From the NCBI GenBank assembly GCA_021806235.1, contig JAJZXU010000018.1:1-64000 (forward strand): 64,000 bases of DNA, in the 5' to 3' direction. The DNA is from Thermoplasmata archaeon. GTDB lineage: Archaea; Thermoplasmatota; Thermoplasmata; Thermoplasmatales; Thermoplasmataceae. A program made the translations under genes and the position numbers. A model generated the notes under the pieces. The model worked only from the letters and a program-made list of their open reading frames with translations. It was not told the origin of the DNA and made no database searches. This document shows positions 17,136 through 26,580 of this stretch, one piece after another. Positions within the stretch are counted from its first letter, which is position 1. Every line of letters starts with the position of its first letter.

Positions 17136-17828
17136 TTATTTCAATAATTTTATGTCAACATCACCGTTAGTTTTTTTGTTTAGCATATCCATTAAATCTC
17201 CCTGCATTCCTGCAGGTATTTCTATTATGCACATATATTCACCTCCATTTGACCATTCCTCCTTTAATATGGTTCCGAACCTTACCAGATCGCCGTATAC
17301 CTTACCGTATGCATCCCCAGATAATTTTATGCCAAGCCTGGCCTTTTCCATTCTTATGGGTATCAGCGGCCTTATTGCCTTCAAAACCATCTGAACCTGG
17401 TCTTCAACACTTTTAAACGGGTCTATTCTGATTTTGGCTTCTTCCATTGCCTCCTCTATTCTTATAGCCGGTATAGGCGTATTTGTCTGTGGATTTGTGG
17501 ACTCCCTTACAATTTCACTGATTACCTGTTTCCTCTTGGATTCGACCATTTCCTTTCTCTGCTCCGTTGTTAACTGTATCTGGCCCTTCCTTAATATCTG
17601 TATGGCTATATCCCCTATATCGGATGTTTTAAATACCTTTTTTAATATTTCTTCGTTTGTTCTATCTCCTTTCTTTGCATCCTTGAAAACTTCCGGTATT
17701 GCTAAATCCTTTTCTATATCAATTTTCCCAGCTCTTATCCGTGATTCAGCATCTGGATCTACAAGTATTTCGAATTTATAACCATTATATTCATATTTTG
17801 CTATAACCGCATCATCAATATTTACCAT
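17136..17828 (-). CDS. sdo1: ribosome maturation protein SDO1/SBDS
   Basis: 230 residues with the three SBDS domains: N-terminal FYSH ('DDAVIAKYEYNGYKFEILVDPD'-type start, 'LAIPEVFKDAKKGDR'), a middle helical domain ('EQRKEMVESKRKQVISEIVRES') and a C-terminal ferredoxin-like domain ('IEIPAGMQGDLMDMLNKKT'). It releases the anti-association factor aIF6 from the large subunit, together with EF-2-like GTPases. It heads the exosome operon, separated from rrp4 by transposon debris. A 28-base palindrome lies just upstream. Confidence 0.96.
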   Translation of the reverse strand: MVNIDDAVIAKYEYNGYKFEILVDPDAESRIRAGKIDIEKDLAIPEVFKDAKKGDRTNEEILKKVFKTSDIGDIAIQILRKGQIQLTTEQRKEMVESKRKQVISEIVRESTNPQTNTPIPAIRIEEAMEEAKIRIDPFKSVEDQVQMVLKAIRPLIPIRMEKARLGIKLSGDAYGKVYGDLVRFGTILKEEWSNGGEYMCIIEIPAGMQGDLMDMLNKKTNGDVDIKLLK

Positions 17829-17833
17829 AAACC

Positions 17834-17861
17834 ATAATTATTTATTTAAATAAATAATTAT
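17834..17861. promoter_or_regulatory. 28-base perfect palindrome before sdo1
   Basis: Arm ATAATTATTTATTT followed at once by its reverse complement. The centre is TTTAAA, so it contains a TATA-like element on both strands, five bases before the sdo1 ATG and overlapping the stop of the MFS gene upstream. It could be a terminator for the MFS message, an operator, or both; the distance is too short for a standard TATA box serving the ATG at 17828. Confidence 0.6.
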
Positions 17862-18979
17862 ACATTGGGAACCCTGAAAACTTTTTTTGCCATTGACAGT
17901 AATAAAAATAGTACTGCAACTATAGCAGATACCAGAACGAAGATAAATGATGTTTCATGGCTTATTATAAACAGTGCGGCAAATACTGTACTTCCAAGAA
18001 AACCGGATATTGCTTTTCCTGTATAGAATACTCCGTTATTTGCTGTTGAGAATCTTGGCCCGAATATATCCCCTATTAATGAAAAATACATTGAAATTAA
18101 TGACCCATCGAAAAAGCCTATTAATATTATTGCGATAACATATGACCTTAATAATAGAAAAATAGCACCGAGTATTGTAAATATATAAATTATCAATACC
18201 ATTCTTGGCCTTCCCAGTGAATCCGATACATAACCTAAAATAGGCCTGCTTACACCGCTAAGTAACGGGAATAATGATACCAGAACTGTGAATTCAAATA
18301 CTGGTAACGCCGACCCGAGATAGCCGAAGGATGCTGATATTACAATTAACGGCATTGCCCCCAGTATGAATGATATGTATAATACCCAGAATGTTTTATT
18401 TTTAAGATTTTTTACAGTTTTTTCTCCTGCCATCTGGTCTGATTCTGGATATTTCACCCTTATTAACAGTAATGGCAATACTATTATTTCAACAATGCCT
18501 ATAATAAGCATGGGCGTTCTGAAACTTACTGCTCTTGCAATAAATATATTTGCAATTGCTGCACCCAGGCCAAATCCCAGTGAAACAAAACCAACTGCAA
18601 AACCTCTTTTGCCCTTAAACCATTTTACGGCCAGATTTGCTGCCAGCCCATATAATATGCCCTCACCTATACTGCCCAGAGACCAGAAAAAATAGAATAA
18701 ATACAGACTGTGTATAAACGATGTACCTATAAAACCTGATGAGGCAAAAATTGCGGATAGTATTCCTATATTCCTCGGGCCATTTTTATCTGCAAAATAA
18801 CCACCTATTCCCTGAAAACCTGTAGAGAATATGGCAAATAATGTAAATGCAATCTGAACTTCAACTAAAGTAACATTTAACCCCGATTTTAATAAGGGTT
18901 CAAAGGCATTCCAGGAATACTGATATAATGAATTAAAAGACATTATTATAATGCCCGTTATGAGATATCCTCTCTTCAT
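17858..18979 (-). CDS. MFS transporter
   Basis: 373 residues with about 11-12 membrane segments. Motif A of the family is recognisable after segment 2 ('GGYFADKNGPRNIG') and again in the second half ('LGYVSDSLGRPRMV'). It resembles the oxalate/formate antiporter branch (OFA) by overall layout, but the substrate cannot be assigned. Alone on its strand, with convergent or unrelated neighbours; its stop lies in the palindrome upstream of sdo1. Confidence 0.85.
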   Translation of the reverse strand: MKRGYLITGIIIMSFNSLYQYSWNAFEPLLKSGLNVTLVEVQIAFTLFAIFSTGFQGIGGYFADKNGPRNIGILSAIFASSGFIGTSFIHSLYLFYFFWSLGSIGEGILYGLAANLAVKWFKGKRGFAVGFVSLGFGLGAAIANIFIARAVSFRTPMLIIGIVEIIVLPLLLIRVKYPESDQMAGEKTVKNLKNKTFWVLYISFILGAMPLIVISASFGYLGSALPVFEFTVLVSLFPLLSGVSRPILGYVSDSLGRPRMVLIIYIFTILGAIFLLLRSYVIAIILIGFFDGSLISMYFSLIGDIFGPRFSTANNGVFYTGKAISGFLGSTVFAALFIISHETSFIFVLVSAIVAVLFLLLSMAKKVFRVPNV

Positions 18980-19141
18980 CTTTTTAAATTGTGGGATATT
19001 ATAAAAATTTTATTTATATTCATTATATATCCTGCATTATTGATTTATGTCAACAATTTAAATATTCATTCTAAGATTAATAGTTATTCCCATGTAAATA
19101 ATTGTTATATGAAAATTACCGTATTTTACATGTTAATTTTA

Positions 19142-19585
19142 TTAAATAAGTTCAGTTTTTATATCCAGAGAATCAGCAATAAATTTTTGTTCCCTGTCTG
19201 CAGTAATAAATAATGAAGAATTATCAATGGATGAAACTATATGTATCATATCCGCAAGCGGTTTATGTAATTCCATGCAAATTTTGCTTGATTTTACCAT
19301 AATATTTACATTTATATTTATTAAGTCTATTGAATTAATTTTTGTTAAATTTTTAATTTCATTATAAAATTCCTGAAAATAATTTATGGCATTGTTTATG
19401 ATTTTTCTACGTTCTAATTTATCAAAAACTATTGAAATTTCACCTATTGTTAAAATTGAGGTAATTATTTTTATTTTGTTATTATAGGCATCATTAAATA
19501 ATCTGTCCAGATAATCCGAATTTTCTTCATTTATGTACCTTTTAACATATACACTTGTATCAAGGTAAACGTTCATCCATTTCAT
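19142..19585 (-). CDS. vapC: VapC-type PIN-domain toxin
   Basis: 147 residues. PIN ribonucleases cut tRNA or mRNA when free of their antitoxin. The acidic active site is visible: Asp in 'YLDTSVYVKRYI' (near 8), Glu in 'LTIGEIS' (near 48), and the Asp pair in 'KPLADMIHI' and 'FITADREQ' near the C-terminus. It overlaps the end of the antitoxin gene by 26 bases, the usual arrangement. Confidence 0.85.
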   Translation of the reverse strand: MKWMNVYLDTSVYVKRYINEENSDYLDRLFNDAYNNKIKIITSILTIGEISIVFDKLERRKIINNAINYFQEFYNEIKNLTKINSIDLININVNIMVKSSKICMELHKPLADMIHIVSSIDNSSLFITADREQKFIADSLDIKTELI

Positions 19586-19838
19586 CCCTTATTTTATCAA
19601 TTATATTTTTAGTATCTATAACTTTCATTTTTTTTCGTTCCTTTACTATTTTATCTGGTGATATATAATTATATTTAATACCAATACTTTCAAATGCATT
19701 ATCAAGTTCCTCCTCAAAATATAAGGTTTTTAAATTATTTTCAACAAAGGTGCTCAACGTCGTATTCTTTAATGCCAGTATTGACTTAGCCTTTTTTATT
19801 ACATCATCATCTATAGATAATGTTAATTTCCTTTTCAT
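19560..19838 (-). CDS. vapB: VapB-like antitoxin (DUF6364 type)
   Basis: 92 residues from the ATG at 19838, giving 'MKRKLTLSIDDDVIKKAKS', a ribbon-helix-helix start typical of antitoxins that bind their own promoter. The C-terminal half is charged and would wrap the PIN toxin. Upstream reading-frame extension is AT-rich promoter sequence (TATATAATTATATAC at 19841-19855), so the longer start is unlikely. Confidence 0.8.
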   Translation of the reverse strand: MKRKLTLSIDDDVIKKAKSILALKNTTLSTFVENNLKTLYFEEELDNAFESIGIKYNYISPDKIVKERKKMKVIDTKNIIDKIRDEMDERLP

Positions 19839-20028
19839 CAGTATATAATTATATACATATATAATATCATTTTGGTTTGATTGTGTAGTTTCGCTCTCCG
19901 TGGAATTCACCTTTTCAATATATTTAATTTAACAGAAAATATAACCATATAATTTTTTATAGGTAACAGCCAGAGATTAAGAGGTACATTATAAAAATTG
20001 TTAAATATATATTTTGAATGCTTTATTA

Positions 20029-20646
20029 ATGGAGAATATGGAAAAAATTGAAGTAAAAAATCCAGGGCAGCATTTCATAAACAACTGGATTATTTACAGT
20101 GCATTTGGAAATCCAGAAATAGATACAAATAAATGGTCCTTAAAGGTTTCCGGACTGGTGAAAAAACCCATGGAATATACCTATAAGGAACTCGGTGAAA
20201 TGAATGAGCTTGAATATGTATCAGATTTCAACTGCGTTACAAAATGGTCAATAAAAAATGTTAAATGGACAGGTCCTTCATTAAGGGATTTAATATTAAA
20301 ATCGGAGCCGGCGGAAAATGCCAGCTGGGTCATGTTTGAATGTGCCGATGGATATGATACGCCTGTACCGTATGATGACGCCATCAACGAAAAAAGTATA
20401 ATAGCATTGAAAATGAACGGTAAACCCCTGGAGGTGACCCATGGATTTCCGGCAAGGCCATTTATGCCAGCATTATACGGATGGAAGAGTGCAAAATGGT
20501 TAATGGGCATAAGATTAATGGAAAAATATGAGGACGGTTACTGGGAGGCTTACGGTTACCATGAACGCGGTAAAATAGAAGATGAAGAAAGATTTAAGGA
20601 ATTTAAATGGAAATCTATTAAAAGAAATTCAGGGATTGAAAAATGA
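20029..20646 (+). CDS. molybdopterin oxidoreductase of the sulfite oxidase/YedY family
   Basis: 205 residues from the ATG at 20029, about 20 bases after TAAATATATA; a TTG at 20014 is the other candidate. The single Mo-cofactor domain is complete, with the Mo-ligating Cys in 'SDFNCVTKWSIKNVKW' (near 69) and 'GFPARPFMPALYGWKSAKWL' type motifs near 140-160 shown in parts. There is no twin-arginine signal, so it is cytoplasmic. Archaeal relatives are uncharacterised; substrates could be sulfite, a sulfoxide or a related compound. No partner heme or membrane subunit adjoins it. Confidence 0.88.
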   Translation: MENMEKIEVKNPGQHFINNWIIYSAFGNPEIDTNKWSLKVSGLVKKPMEYTYKELGEMNELEYVSDFNCVTKWSIKNVKWTGPSLRDLILKSEPAENASWVMFECADGYDTPVPYDDAINEKSIIALKMNGKPLEVTHGFPARPFMPALYGWKSAKWLMGIRLMEKYEDGYWEAYGYHERGKIEDEERFKEFKWKSIKRNSGIEK

Positions 20647-20705
20647 TATATAATAAAATCTATGTGAATTCCATGCAATAAACCTTTTAAAAATATCTAA
20701 TGTTA

Positions 20706-20855
20706 TTATATTTTCTCCGGCCTCCTGCTGATGTTAAGTATGAATATACCATTGAAATCACCATACCTTTTTGTATTGCTGTTTACCAGGCATATTACAC
20801 CGTTCTCAAAACCCCGTGAAAGACTATGTTAGGAGCATACGCCACAGGTATACAT
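20706..20855 (-). pseudogene. small broken ORF with zinc-finger-like start
   Basis: From ATG at 20855: 'MYTCGVCS', an in-frame TAA, then 'HSLSRGFENGVICLVNSNTK' and 'RYGDFNGIFILNISRRPEKI' to a stop at 20706. The reading is open apart from the one TAA, and its composition looks coding. I do not recognise the family. It could equally be chance. Confidence 0.25.
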
Positions 20856-20932
20856 TACCTTAGACCTGAAATGTTCTGAAAGTAATATATAAATAATATA
20901 GAATATTATTATCTATATTAAGGTATGAAATT

Positions 20933-21244
20933 ATGAAAAATCATAAAGGCAGTGAGGGGAAGTTTAATATTATAATGGAATCAATTAATACAGATATAAC
21001 AGTGGCAGAGCTATGCAGGAAATATGGAATAACATCGTCCGTATACCGTGAATGTAGGAGCAAATTCTTTGAGAGTGCTAAGAATGAATTGGCAGGGAAT
21101 AATACTGGTAAGGCACTGGAAATGGAACAGCTAAAGCAGATGGCCGATGACCAGGCAATGGTTATAGATGTATTCAAAAAAAACCTTAGAAGGGAGGAAA
21201 AAGTAATGGCTATAATGGAACTTAACAGAAGAGAGGTAATATAA
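20933..21244 (+). CDS. IS3-type transposase OrfA (helix-turn-helix), orphan
   Basis: 103 residues. Helix-turn-helix 'TVAELCRKYGITSSVYRECRSKFF' (about 22-46, in parts) followed by a coiled-coil 'EMEQLKQMADDQAMVIDVFKKNL', the usual form of IS3/IS911 OrfA. The DDE integrase OrfB that should follow is missing; 55 bases later the proton ATPase begins. A relic of an insertion sequence. Confidence 0.75.
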   Translation: MKNHKGSEGKFNIIMESINTDITVAELCRKYGITSSVYRECRSKFFESAKNELAGNNTGKALEMEQLKQMADDQAMVIDVFKKNLRREEKVMAIMELNRREVI

Positions 21245-21298
21245 GGTGCCCATTAAAATGTATCAAAAACTGTCCGGGTTTCTATGGGGTAGACCATA

Positions 21299-23677
21299 AT
21301 GCCTGATTATGAAAAGTCCAGCGTGGATGAGGTCCTAAAGGATCTGTCCTGTACCAGTAACGGCTTATCCTCGGATGAAGCAAAGCAGAGATTGCAGACC
21401 TATGGCTATAATGAAATCAAGGAGAAGAAAGAAAGCCCCGTAATAAAATTTTTAAAAAAATTCTGGGCACCGGTGCCATGGATGCTCGAAGTTGCCGTGG
21501 TATTAACATATATTCTAGATAAATATCTGGATATGTATATTATTGCCTTTCTACTGGTTTTTAATGCAGTTATTAGCTTTGCACAGGAAAGCCGTGCGGA
21601 AAATGCCGTTGAATTGTTGAAGCAGAAACTGAATGTCCAGGCAAGGGTTCTCCGTGATAGAAAATGGGAGATAACATCTGCCAGATATATAGTTCCCGGT
21701 GATGTTATCCATATAAGATTGGGAGATATCATACCTGCAGATACTAAAATCCTTGATGGTGAAGTTTCGGTTGACCAATCAGCACTCACCGGGGAATCAA
21801 TGCCTGTTAATAAATCCACCAGTAATATGGCATATTCCAGCTCTATTGTAAAAAGGGGGGAATCCACCGGTGTCGTTGTTTCTACCGGATCAAAAACGTA
21901 TTTCGGCAAGACCACTGAACTGGTTGAATCAGCCAGGGTAGAATCACATCTGGAGAAATTGATACTGAATATTGTGAAATATTTAATAGCAATAGATGTT
22001 GTGCTTGTTGCGGCATTAACAGCATTCTCATTAATTTCCGGCATCAGCATTTCCAATGTACTTCCATTTGCATTGATCGTATTAATTGCATCAATACCTG
22101 TGGCACTTCCGGCAACATTCACCATAGCAATGGCACTCGGTGCCGAAGAGCTCTCCAGGAAGGGTATACTTGTAACGAGGCTCAACGCTGCAGAGGATGT
22201 TGCATCAATGAATATACTGAACCTTGATAAGACCGGGACAATTACCGAGAACCGCATGAAGGTTGGAGATCCAGTACCCATCGGCGGATTTACAAAAGAA
22301 GATGTTGTGAAATATGCATATATGGCATCTGATGAGGCAAGCGAAGACCCAATAGATATGGCGGTGATTTCATGTTTAGAGGAAAATAAATTTGACCCGG
22401 GCAGTTACCATAGAATTAGTTTCCAGCCATTTGATCCGTCAATTAAAAGAACCGAGGCGGTTGTTCAGTACAATAATAAAACTATTAAGACCATGAAGGG
22501 TGCCCCACAGGTGCTTGCAACCATGTGCACCATCGATAAGGATGCATATAATAAAATTCTTGAAGAAATGTCATCAAAGGGTTTCAGAACAATTTCCGTT
22601 GCAATTGAGGAGGATGGTAAAACCAGTATGGTCGGGATAATTCCACTTTATGACCGTCCAAGAGCGGATAGCCGGGATTTTATTGATGAAATCAGATCAC
22701 TTGGAGTAAGCCCGAAGATGGTTACCGGCGATACCAATTTAATAGCAAAGGAAATAGCAGGAGAGGTTGACATCGGAAACACCATATGCAATATCAACGA
22801 TATTAAGAGTATAAAAGATGAAAATAATGAGATGAAAAAAATAGAGGAATGCAATGTCTTCTCCGAGGTATATCCGGAGGACAAATATTATATTATAAAA
22901 ACCCTGCAGAAGGGAAAACATTATGTGGGTATGACCGGTGATGGGGTCAACGATGCACCGGCATTGAAACAGGCAGAGGTTGGCATAGCTGTCGCCAGTG
23001 CAACAGATGTAGCGAAAGCATCGGCGAGCATGGTACTGACCCATGAGGGATTAACTGATATAGTCGAGTCGATTAAAACAGGAAGGAAGATATACCAGCG
23101 GATGCTGACATATACAATAAACAAAATCATAAAAACACTGCAGGTTGTGCTCTTCCTGACATTATCCTTCTTCATTGTAAGGTTCTTTGTGACAACACCA
23201 TTCGATATCATATTATTACTGTTCGCCAATGACTTTGTAACCATGTCTATAGCTACCGACAATGTGAGGTATTCAAAAGCGCCAGAGATATGGAGTGCAA
23301 AAAAACTGGTTACAGCCTCTCTAATTCTGGCTTCATTTGTATTGGTTGAATCGTTCTTTGTACTGTGGGTATCGTTATACCAGAGGCTTTCAGTAGATGA
23401 GATAAATACATTTATCTTTGATATGCTCGTATTTAGCGGGCAATTTACGGTATATATGGTTAGAGAGAGGCGTAGCATGTGGTCTTCAATGCCCAGTAAA
23501 TTTTTACTGGCATCCAGCATACTCGATATAATTGTAATTTCTCTTATATCCTGGCTTGGCATACTTGTAACCCCGCTCCCTGCAATATACATAGTGGAAA
23601 TTCTGGCAGTTACATTTCTATTCACTACCGGCATAGACTTCATCAAAAATGCCTCATTTAAAACCGTTGAAATATAA
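21299..23677 (+). CDS. plasma-membrane-type proton-translocating P-type ATPase (type IIIA)
   Basis: 792 residues. It resembles yeast and plant plasma-membrane H+-ATPases and the Methanocaldococcus/Thermoplasma homologues. In order: N-terminal cation-ATPase domain, membrane segments near 60-105, '[15 protein letters not shown]' (actuator, TGES near 167), '[24 protein letters not shown]' in parts, phosphorylated Asp in '[12 protein letters not shown]' (near 311), nucleotide domain 'MKGAPQV', hinge '[16 protein letters not shown]' (near 546), then the C-terminal membrane bundle. In an acidophile it would assist pH homeostasis. It stands alone beside an IS3 relic, which raises the possibility of transfer. 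Confidence 0.93.
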   Translation: MPDYEKSSVDEVLKDLSCTSNGLSSDEAKQRLQTYGYNEIKEKKESPVIKFLKKFWAPVPWMLEVAVVLTYILDKYLDMYIIAFLLVFNAVISFAQESRAENAVELLKQKLNVQARVLRDRKWEITSARYIVPGDVIHIRLGDIIPADTKILDGEVSVDQSALTGESMPVNKSTSNMAYSSSIVKRGESTGVVVSTGSKTYFGKTTELVESARVESHLEKLILNIVKYLIAIDVVLVAALTAFSLISGISISNVLPFALIVLIASIPVALPATFTIAMALGAEELSRKGILVTRLNAAEDVASMNILNLDKTGTITENRMKVGDPVPIGGFTKEDVVKYAYMASDEASEDPIDMAVISCLEENKFDPGSYHRISFQPFDPSIKRTEAVVQYNNKTIKTMKGAPQVLATMCTIDKDAYNKILEEMSSKGFRTISVAIEEDGKTSMVGIIPLYDRPRADSRDFIDEIRSLGVSPKMVTGDTNLIAKEIAGEVDIGNTICNINDIKSIKDENNEMKKIEECNVFSEVYPEDKYYIIKTLQKGKHYVGMTGDGVNDAPALKQAEVGIAVASATDVAKASASMVLTHEGLTDIVESIKTGRKIYQRMLTYTINKIIKTLQVVLFLTLSFFIVRFFVTTPFDIILLLFANDFVTMSIATDNVRYSKAPEIWSAKKLVTASLILASFVLVESFFVLWVSLYQRLSVDEINTFIFDMLVFSGQFTVYMVRERRSMWSSMPSKFLLASSILDIIVISLISWLGILVTPLPAIYIVEILAVTFLFTTGIDFIKNASFKTVEI

Positions 23678-23832
23678 ATTTAATTTTTATATAAATATTA
23701 TTTAAATTTTCACCATTTTATGATAACATGTAATGGCAATAGAAAGTTACGGTATGAAACATTGATAATAACCCATGATAAATTATATTTTTAATTTAAT
23801 AACATTTTTATAAATATTTATTGAATAACCTG

Positions 23833-24201
23833 TTACGTTATTATATTATAATCATTTTTTATGATTATTGCATTTTTTAATGCAAATTTCCATGAATTTT
23901 TAGATGGCATTTTTTCAGCTTCTTCCAGATCCCAGCATATTATATCTGCATAGGAGATGTTTTTATATAACTCTGGTAATTTAAAAGGCCGATCTATAAA
24001 TCTTATGTTTTTAAAATAATCCGATATTATTATAATATCCACATCACTCCATAAATTAAAATCCCCTCTGGCATATGATCCGAATAAAATTAATGTTGTC
24101 TTTCCTAATTTTTCTTCAAGTATATTTGAGTATTGCTTTAATGATAATATTACATTATCTCTATCCTTTGACCTCTTTGTGATTTCTTCATTCAAAGACA
24201 C
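23833..24201 (-). CDS. MNT-type nucleotidyltransferase (antitoxin of a HEPN-MNT pair)
   Basis: 122 residues. Minimal nucleotidyltransferase domain with 'LFGSYARGDFNLWSDVDIIII' seen as GSYARG (near 41) and SDVD (near 52), and the third acidic residue in 'YADIICWD' (near 87). MNT proteins modify or mask their HEPN partner. The gene overlaps the end of the HEPN gene by ten bases. Confidence 0.85.
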   Translation of the reverse strand: MSLNEEITKRSKDRDNVILSLKQYSNILEEKLGKTTLILFGSYARGDFNLWSDVDIIIISDYFKNIRFIDRPFKLPELYKNISYADIICWDLEEAEKMPSKNSWKFALKNAIIIKNDYNIIT

Positions 24202-24599
24202 CTTACCATCTCCCTTTTAACATGGAATATTATTATTTCAGCAGATTTTTTAGCTGTGATTGCATCATTTGCCGTAAAATGTTCCCATGGAGAGCCCTCG
24301 GCAAAGGCATCGGGATACCGTGGTGAAATATATAATTTGTCCAGGTATGAAACAGAATTGTGTACATCATCATTACCACTAAAAATGGCTGAAACCTCAT
24401 CATATAATTTTAACAGACCGTAACCAAAAGCGTTTTTGCCCAGTGCTTTTAGAATACTTTTTATTGCCATTTCAGCACATTGCTGGGACTTAAAGCATGC
24501 CCAGCTGTATCCACCATTATTAATATCTACATCTACTAAATTAAATGTATATAGTGCCTGATTGAACCATCTGTTAAATTCCTCACAATCTAAATCCAT
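24192..24599 (-). CDS. HEPN-domain protein (partner of the MNT gene)
   Basis: 135 residues, all-helical HEPN domain: 'WFNQALYTFNLVDVDI', 'YSWACFKSQQCAEMAIKSIL' and 'SPRYPDAFAEGSPWEHF' patterns. Many HEPN toxins are RNases with an R-x4-6-H motif; I do not see that motif here, so this may belong to the non-nuclease group. Forms an operon with MNT. Repeats at the start codon (24597-24618) may be an autoregulatory site. Confidence 0.82.
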   Translation of the reverse strand: MDLDCEEFNRWFNQALYTFNLVDVDINNGGYSWACFKSQQCAEMAIKSILKALGKNAFGYGLLKLYDEVSAIFSGNDDVHNSVSYLDKLYISPRYPDAFAEGSPWEHFTANDAITAKKSAEIIIFHVKREMVRCL

Positions 24600-24618
24600 T
24601 ATGACATTATGTATAATG
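24597..24618 (-). promoter_or_regulatory. CATTATG repeats at the HEPN-MNT start
   Basis: Two direct copies of CATTATG, the second forming an inverted repeat with TATAATG (CATTAT-GT-ATAATG). The block includes the start codon, a usual place for toxin-antitoxin autoregulation in leaderless genes. Confidence 0.35.
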
Positions 24619-24771
24619 AAATTTAAAACTTTACCTTTTATTTTTTATATGCGATATCCTGAAATGAGTTTTCATATATACTTGACGTTTCCTGATAACT
24701 CCATTTATGCATCGGTTTCCTACACATGTAGGGAGTCTGCTTTTATAAAAAATTTTAAAATGAAAATATAA

Positions 24772-26178
24772 TTATCTTTTAAAAACAGAAATACCATTAA
24801 TAAACGTTTCAACCGGCTTATATATTGATATATCATTTAAATTTTTAAAGAAATCATCATCCAGTATTATAAAATCTGCTTTATAATTATTTTTGATTTT
24901 TCCCATACAGTTTTCTTTCCCGAGTAAATATGCGGAACCATATGTATACGCTTTAATAGCCTCAAAAATATTTATTCTCTGATTGCTGTATTTGCTGTTG
25001 ATTGCAAAATTTATTCCATAAAACGGATTAAATGGCATACAGTCAGATCCAAAGGCTAAATGCTTTCCAGAATCAATAATATATCTAAAGGAGTTATTTT
25101 TTGATAACCATTCCTTACCAAGGGCATTTTCATACAGTCCATTATCATTATTCCATTGAAGATAATTCGGTTGTGATGAAATTACTGTATTATCATCCAC
25201 ATTATTTATTATATCATCATCCATCAGTTCAAAATGCTCTATTGAATTCCTAATTTTTCCGGGACTCTTTGAAAATGCCTTCAACGTAGTATCAATAGCT
25301 ATTTCTCCTATTGCATGTACTGCTAGTGGCAAATTTTTGCTCCAGTAATTATTTGCCATATTTATTAATGAATTTACATCCATTTTTAAATTTTTACTGT
25401 TTATATGCGCTGCTGTACCGGCACCGATGGATCCGTCCATGAATATTTTTATTCCCAGATCATTTGTATTATTTCCAAAGCCATCGAAATAAAAGTTACT
25501 GTATATTGATTTGTAGATTGTAACATAGCTCCTTATATTTTTATATGCACTGTATGTTTTTAAATCAACCATATCCCTGAAGGCTGTTACACCGTAGGAC
25601 TTTGAAATTTCAATTGATCTTTTTAATGCGTTGATTATCTCATTTTCATCGGGTTCTGTGATATATTCAATTTTCCGCATGAGTTCTTCGTTGATAATGC
25701 CATTATTTGAATCAATATTTAGAATTTCCAATGCCTTCGAATTCAATGTTGCCATATGCAGATCACGGCGATAGAGTATGACGGGTTTTTTCACGATGTC
25801 CAAATCCTTTTTTGTGATGTATTCACCGTGCCAGAGTGATTCATCCCAGTTATATCCTGTTATAACCTTTTCATCGCTTAATGACCTCTGATATACCATA
25901 TTTATTATAGTGTTTATATCACTGACATTTTCAAAATTTAATTTATTCTGCTGCAACCCGAGAGTTAACATATGTGTATGTGCGTCGATAAATCCCGGTA
26001 TTACATATTTACCGTTTAAATCTATGGTTTTTGCAGATGAACCTTCCGGGTGCATGGATGAAAATAAACCGTTTTTGATACCGGCGGAATCAATAAATCC
26101 ACCATCGGTTAATATATTGCCATTGACAAGTTTCAAATCATAATCCGTGTTTACCACCAGTATAATATATACATCCAT
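24772..26178 (-). CDS. amidohydrolase of the YtcJ-like (PF07969) family
   Basis: 468 residues. Metal-dependent hydrolase with 'GFIDAHTHML' (about 64-73), lysine/Asp-type bridge region 'ITGYNWDESLWHGE', His motifs 'AVHAIGEIAIDTTLKAF' and 'RNSIEHFEL', and the last metal Asp in 'LAFGSDCMPFNPFYG' near 390. Family members hydrolyse cyclic amides or N-formyl compounds; the substrate is unknown. Downstream of a broken ATPase and alone in its operon. Confidence 0.88.
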   Translation of the reverse strand: MDVYIILVVNTDYDLKLVNGNILTDGGFIDSAGIKNGLFSSMHPEGSSAKTIDLNGKYVIPGFIDAHTHMLTLGLQQNKLNFENVSDINTIINMVYQRSLSDEKVITGYNWDESLWHGEYITKKDLDIVKKPVILYRRDLHMATLNSKALEILNIDSNNGIINEELMRKIEYITEPDENEIINALKRSIEISKSYGVTAFRDMVDLKTYSAYKNIRSYVTIYKSIYSNFYFDGFGNNTNDLGIKIFMDGSIGAGTAAHINSKNLKMDVNSLINMANNYWSKNLPLAVHAIGEIAIDTTLKAFSKSPGKIRNSIEHFELMDDDIINNVDDNTVISSQPNYLQWNNDNGLYENALGKEWLSKNNSFRYIIDSGKHLAFGSDCMPFNPFYGINFAINSKYSNQRINIFEAIKAYTYGSAYLLGKENCMGKIKNNYKADFIILDDDFFKNLNDISIYKPVETFINGISVFKR

Positions 26179-26189
26179 AATAATATTTT

Positions 26190-26440
26190 AACCTGTAACC
26201 TCTCATCGTCAAAATTTACATAGCCAAAATTTTTATTCTGAAATAATAAATATGCTAATGTTGATTTACCGCTTCTACGTATGCCTTTTATCACAATAAT
26301 GTCGGGATATCTTAAATAATTATTATAATTATCTATCTGCTTTCAATTATGTCGTAACTGTACATATTTTTTAAATGCGATTTCTGTTCAATAAGCACCT
26401 TTTTTATCAATTCATAATTTATTGTGATTATAATCACATG
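26190..26440 (-). pseudogene. broken AAA (AAA_14/DUF4143-like) ATPase, N-terminal fragment
   Basis: Read on the minus strand: 'ELIKKVLIEQKSHLKNMYSY' and 'DIIES', then a shift of reading frame near 26335, then 'KQIDNYNNYLRYPDIIVIKG', 'IRRSGKSTLAYLLFQNKN' and 'FGYVNFDDERLQV'. The Walker A GIRRSGKST and the 'YVNFDDERL' motif are those of the large archaeal ATPase family with a DUF4143 C-terminus. Only about 80 codons remain and the frame is broken, so it is a relic; the rest is missing before the amidohydrolase. Confidence 0.7.
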
Positions 26441-26580
26441 TATATAGTTAAAGTTTGTGAATATAACTGCAAGGAATTGCATAATCATATACAATCCATA
26501 ATACTGTAATTTCAAATCCGTATAGAAAACTATGTGTCTGAAATCGCTTTGGGTATTATTATATCCCGGTAAACTACTAT

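Noticed and set aside
21406-22281. 291-codon minus-strand ORF inside the proton ATPase, and the 433-codon minus ORF inside guaB
   Set aside because: Both lie antiparallel to well-conserved genes and have Ser/Ile/Pro-rich composition typical of shadow frames.
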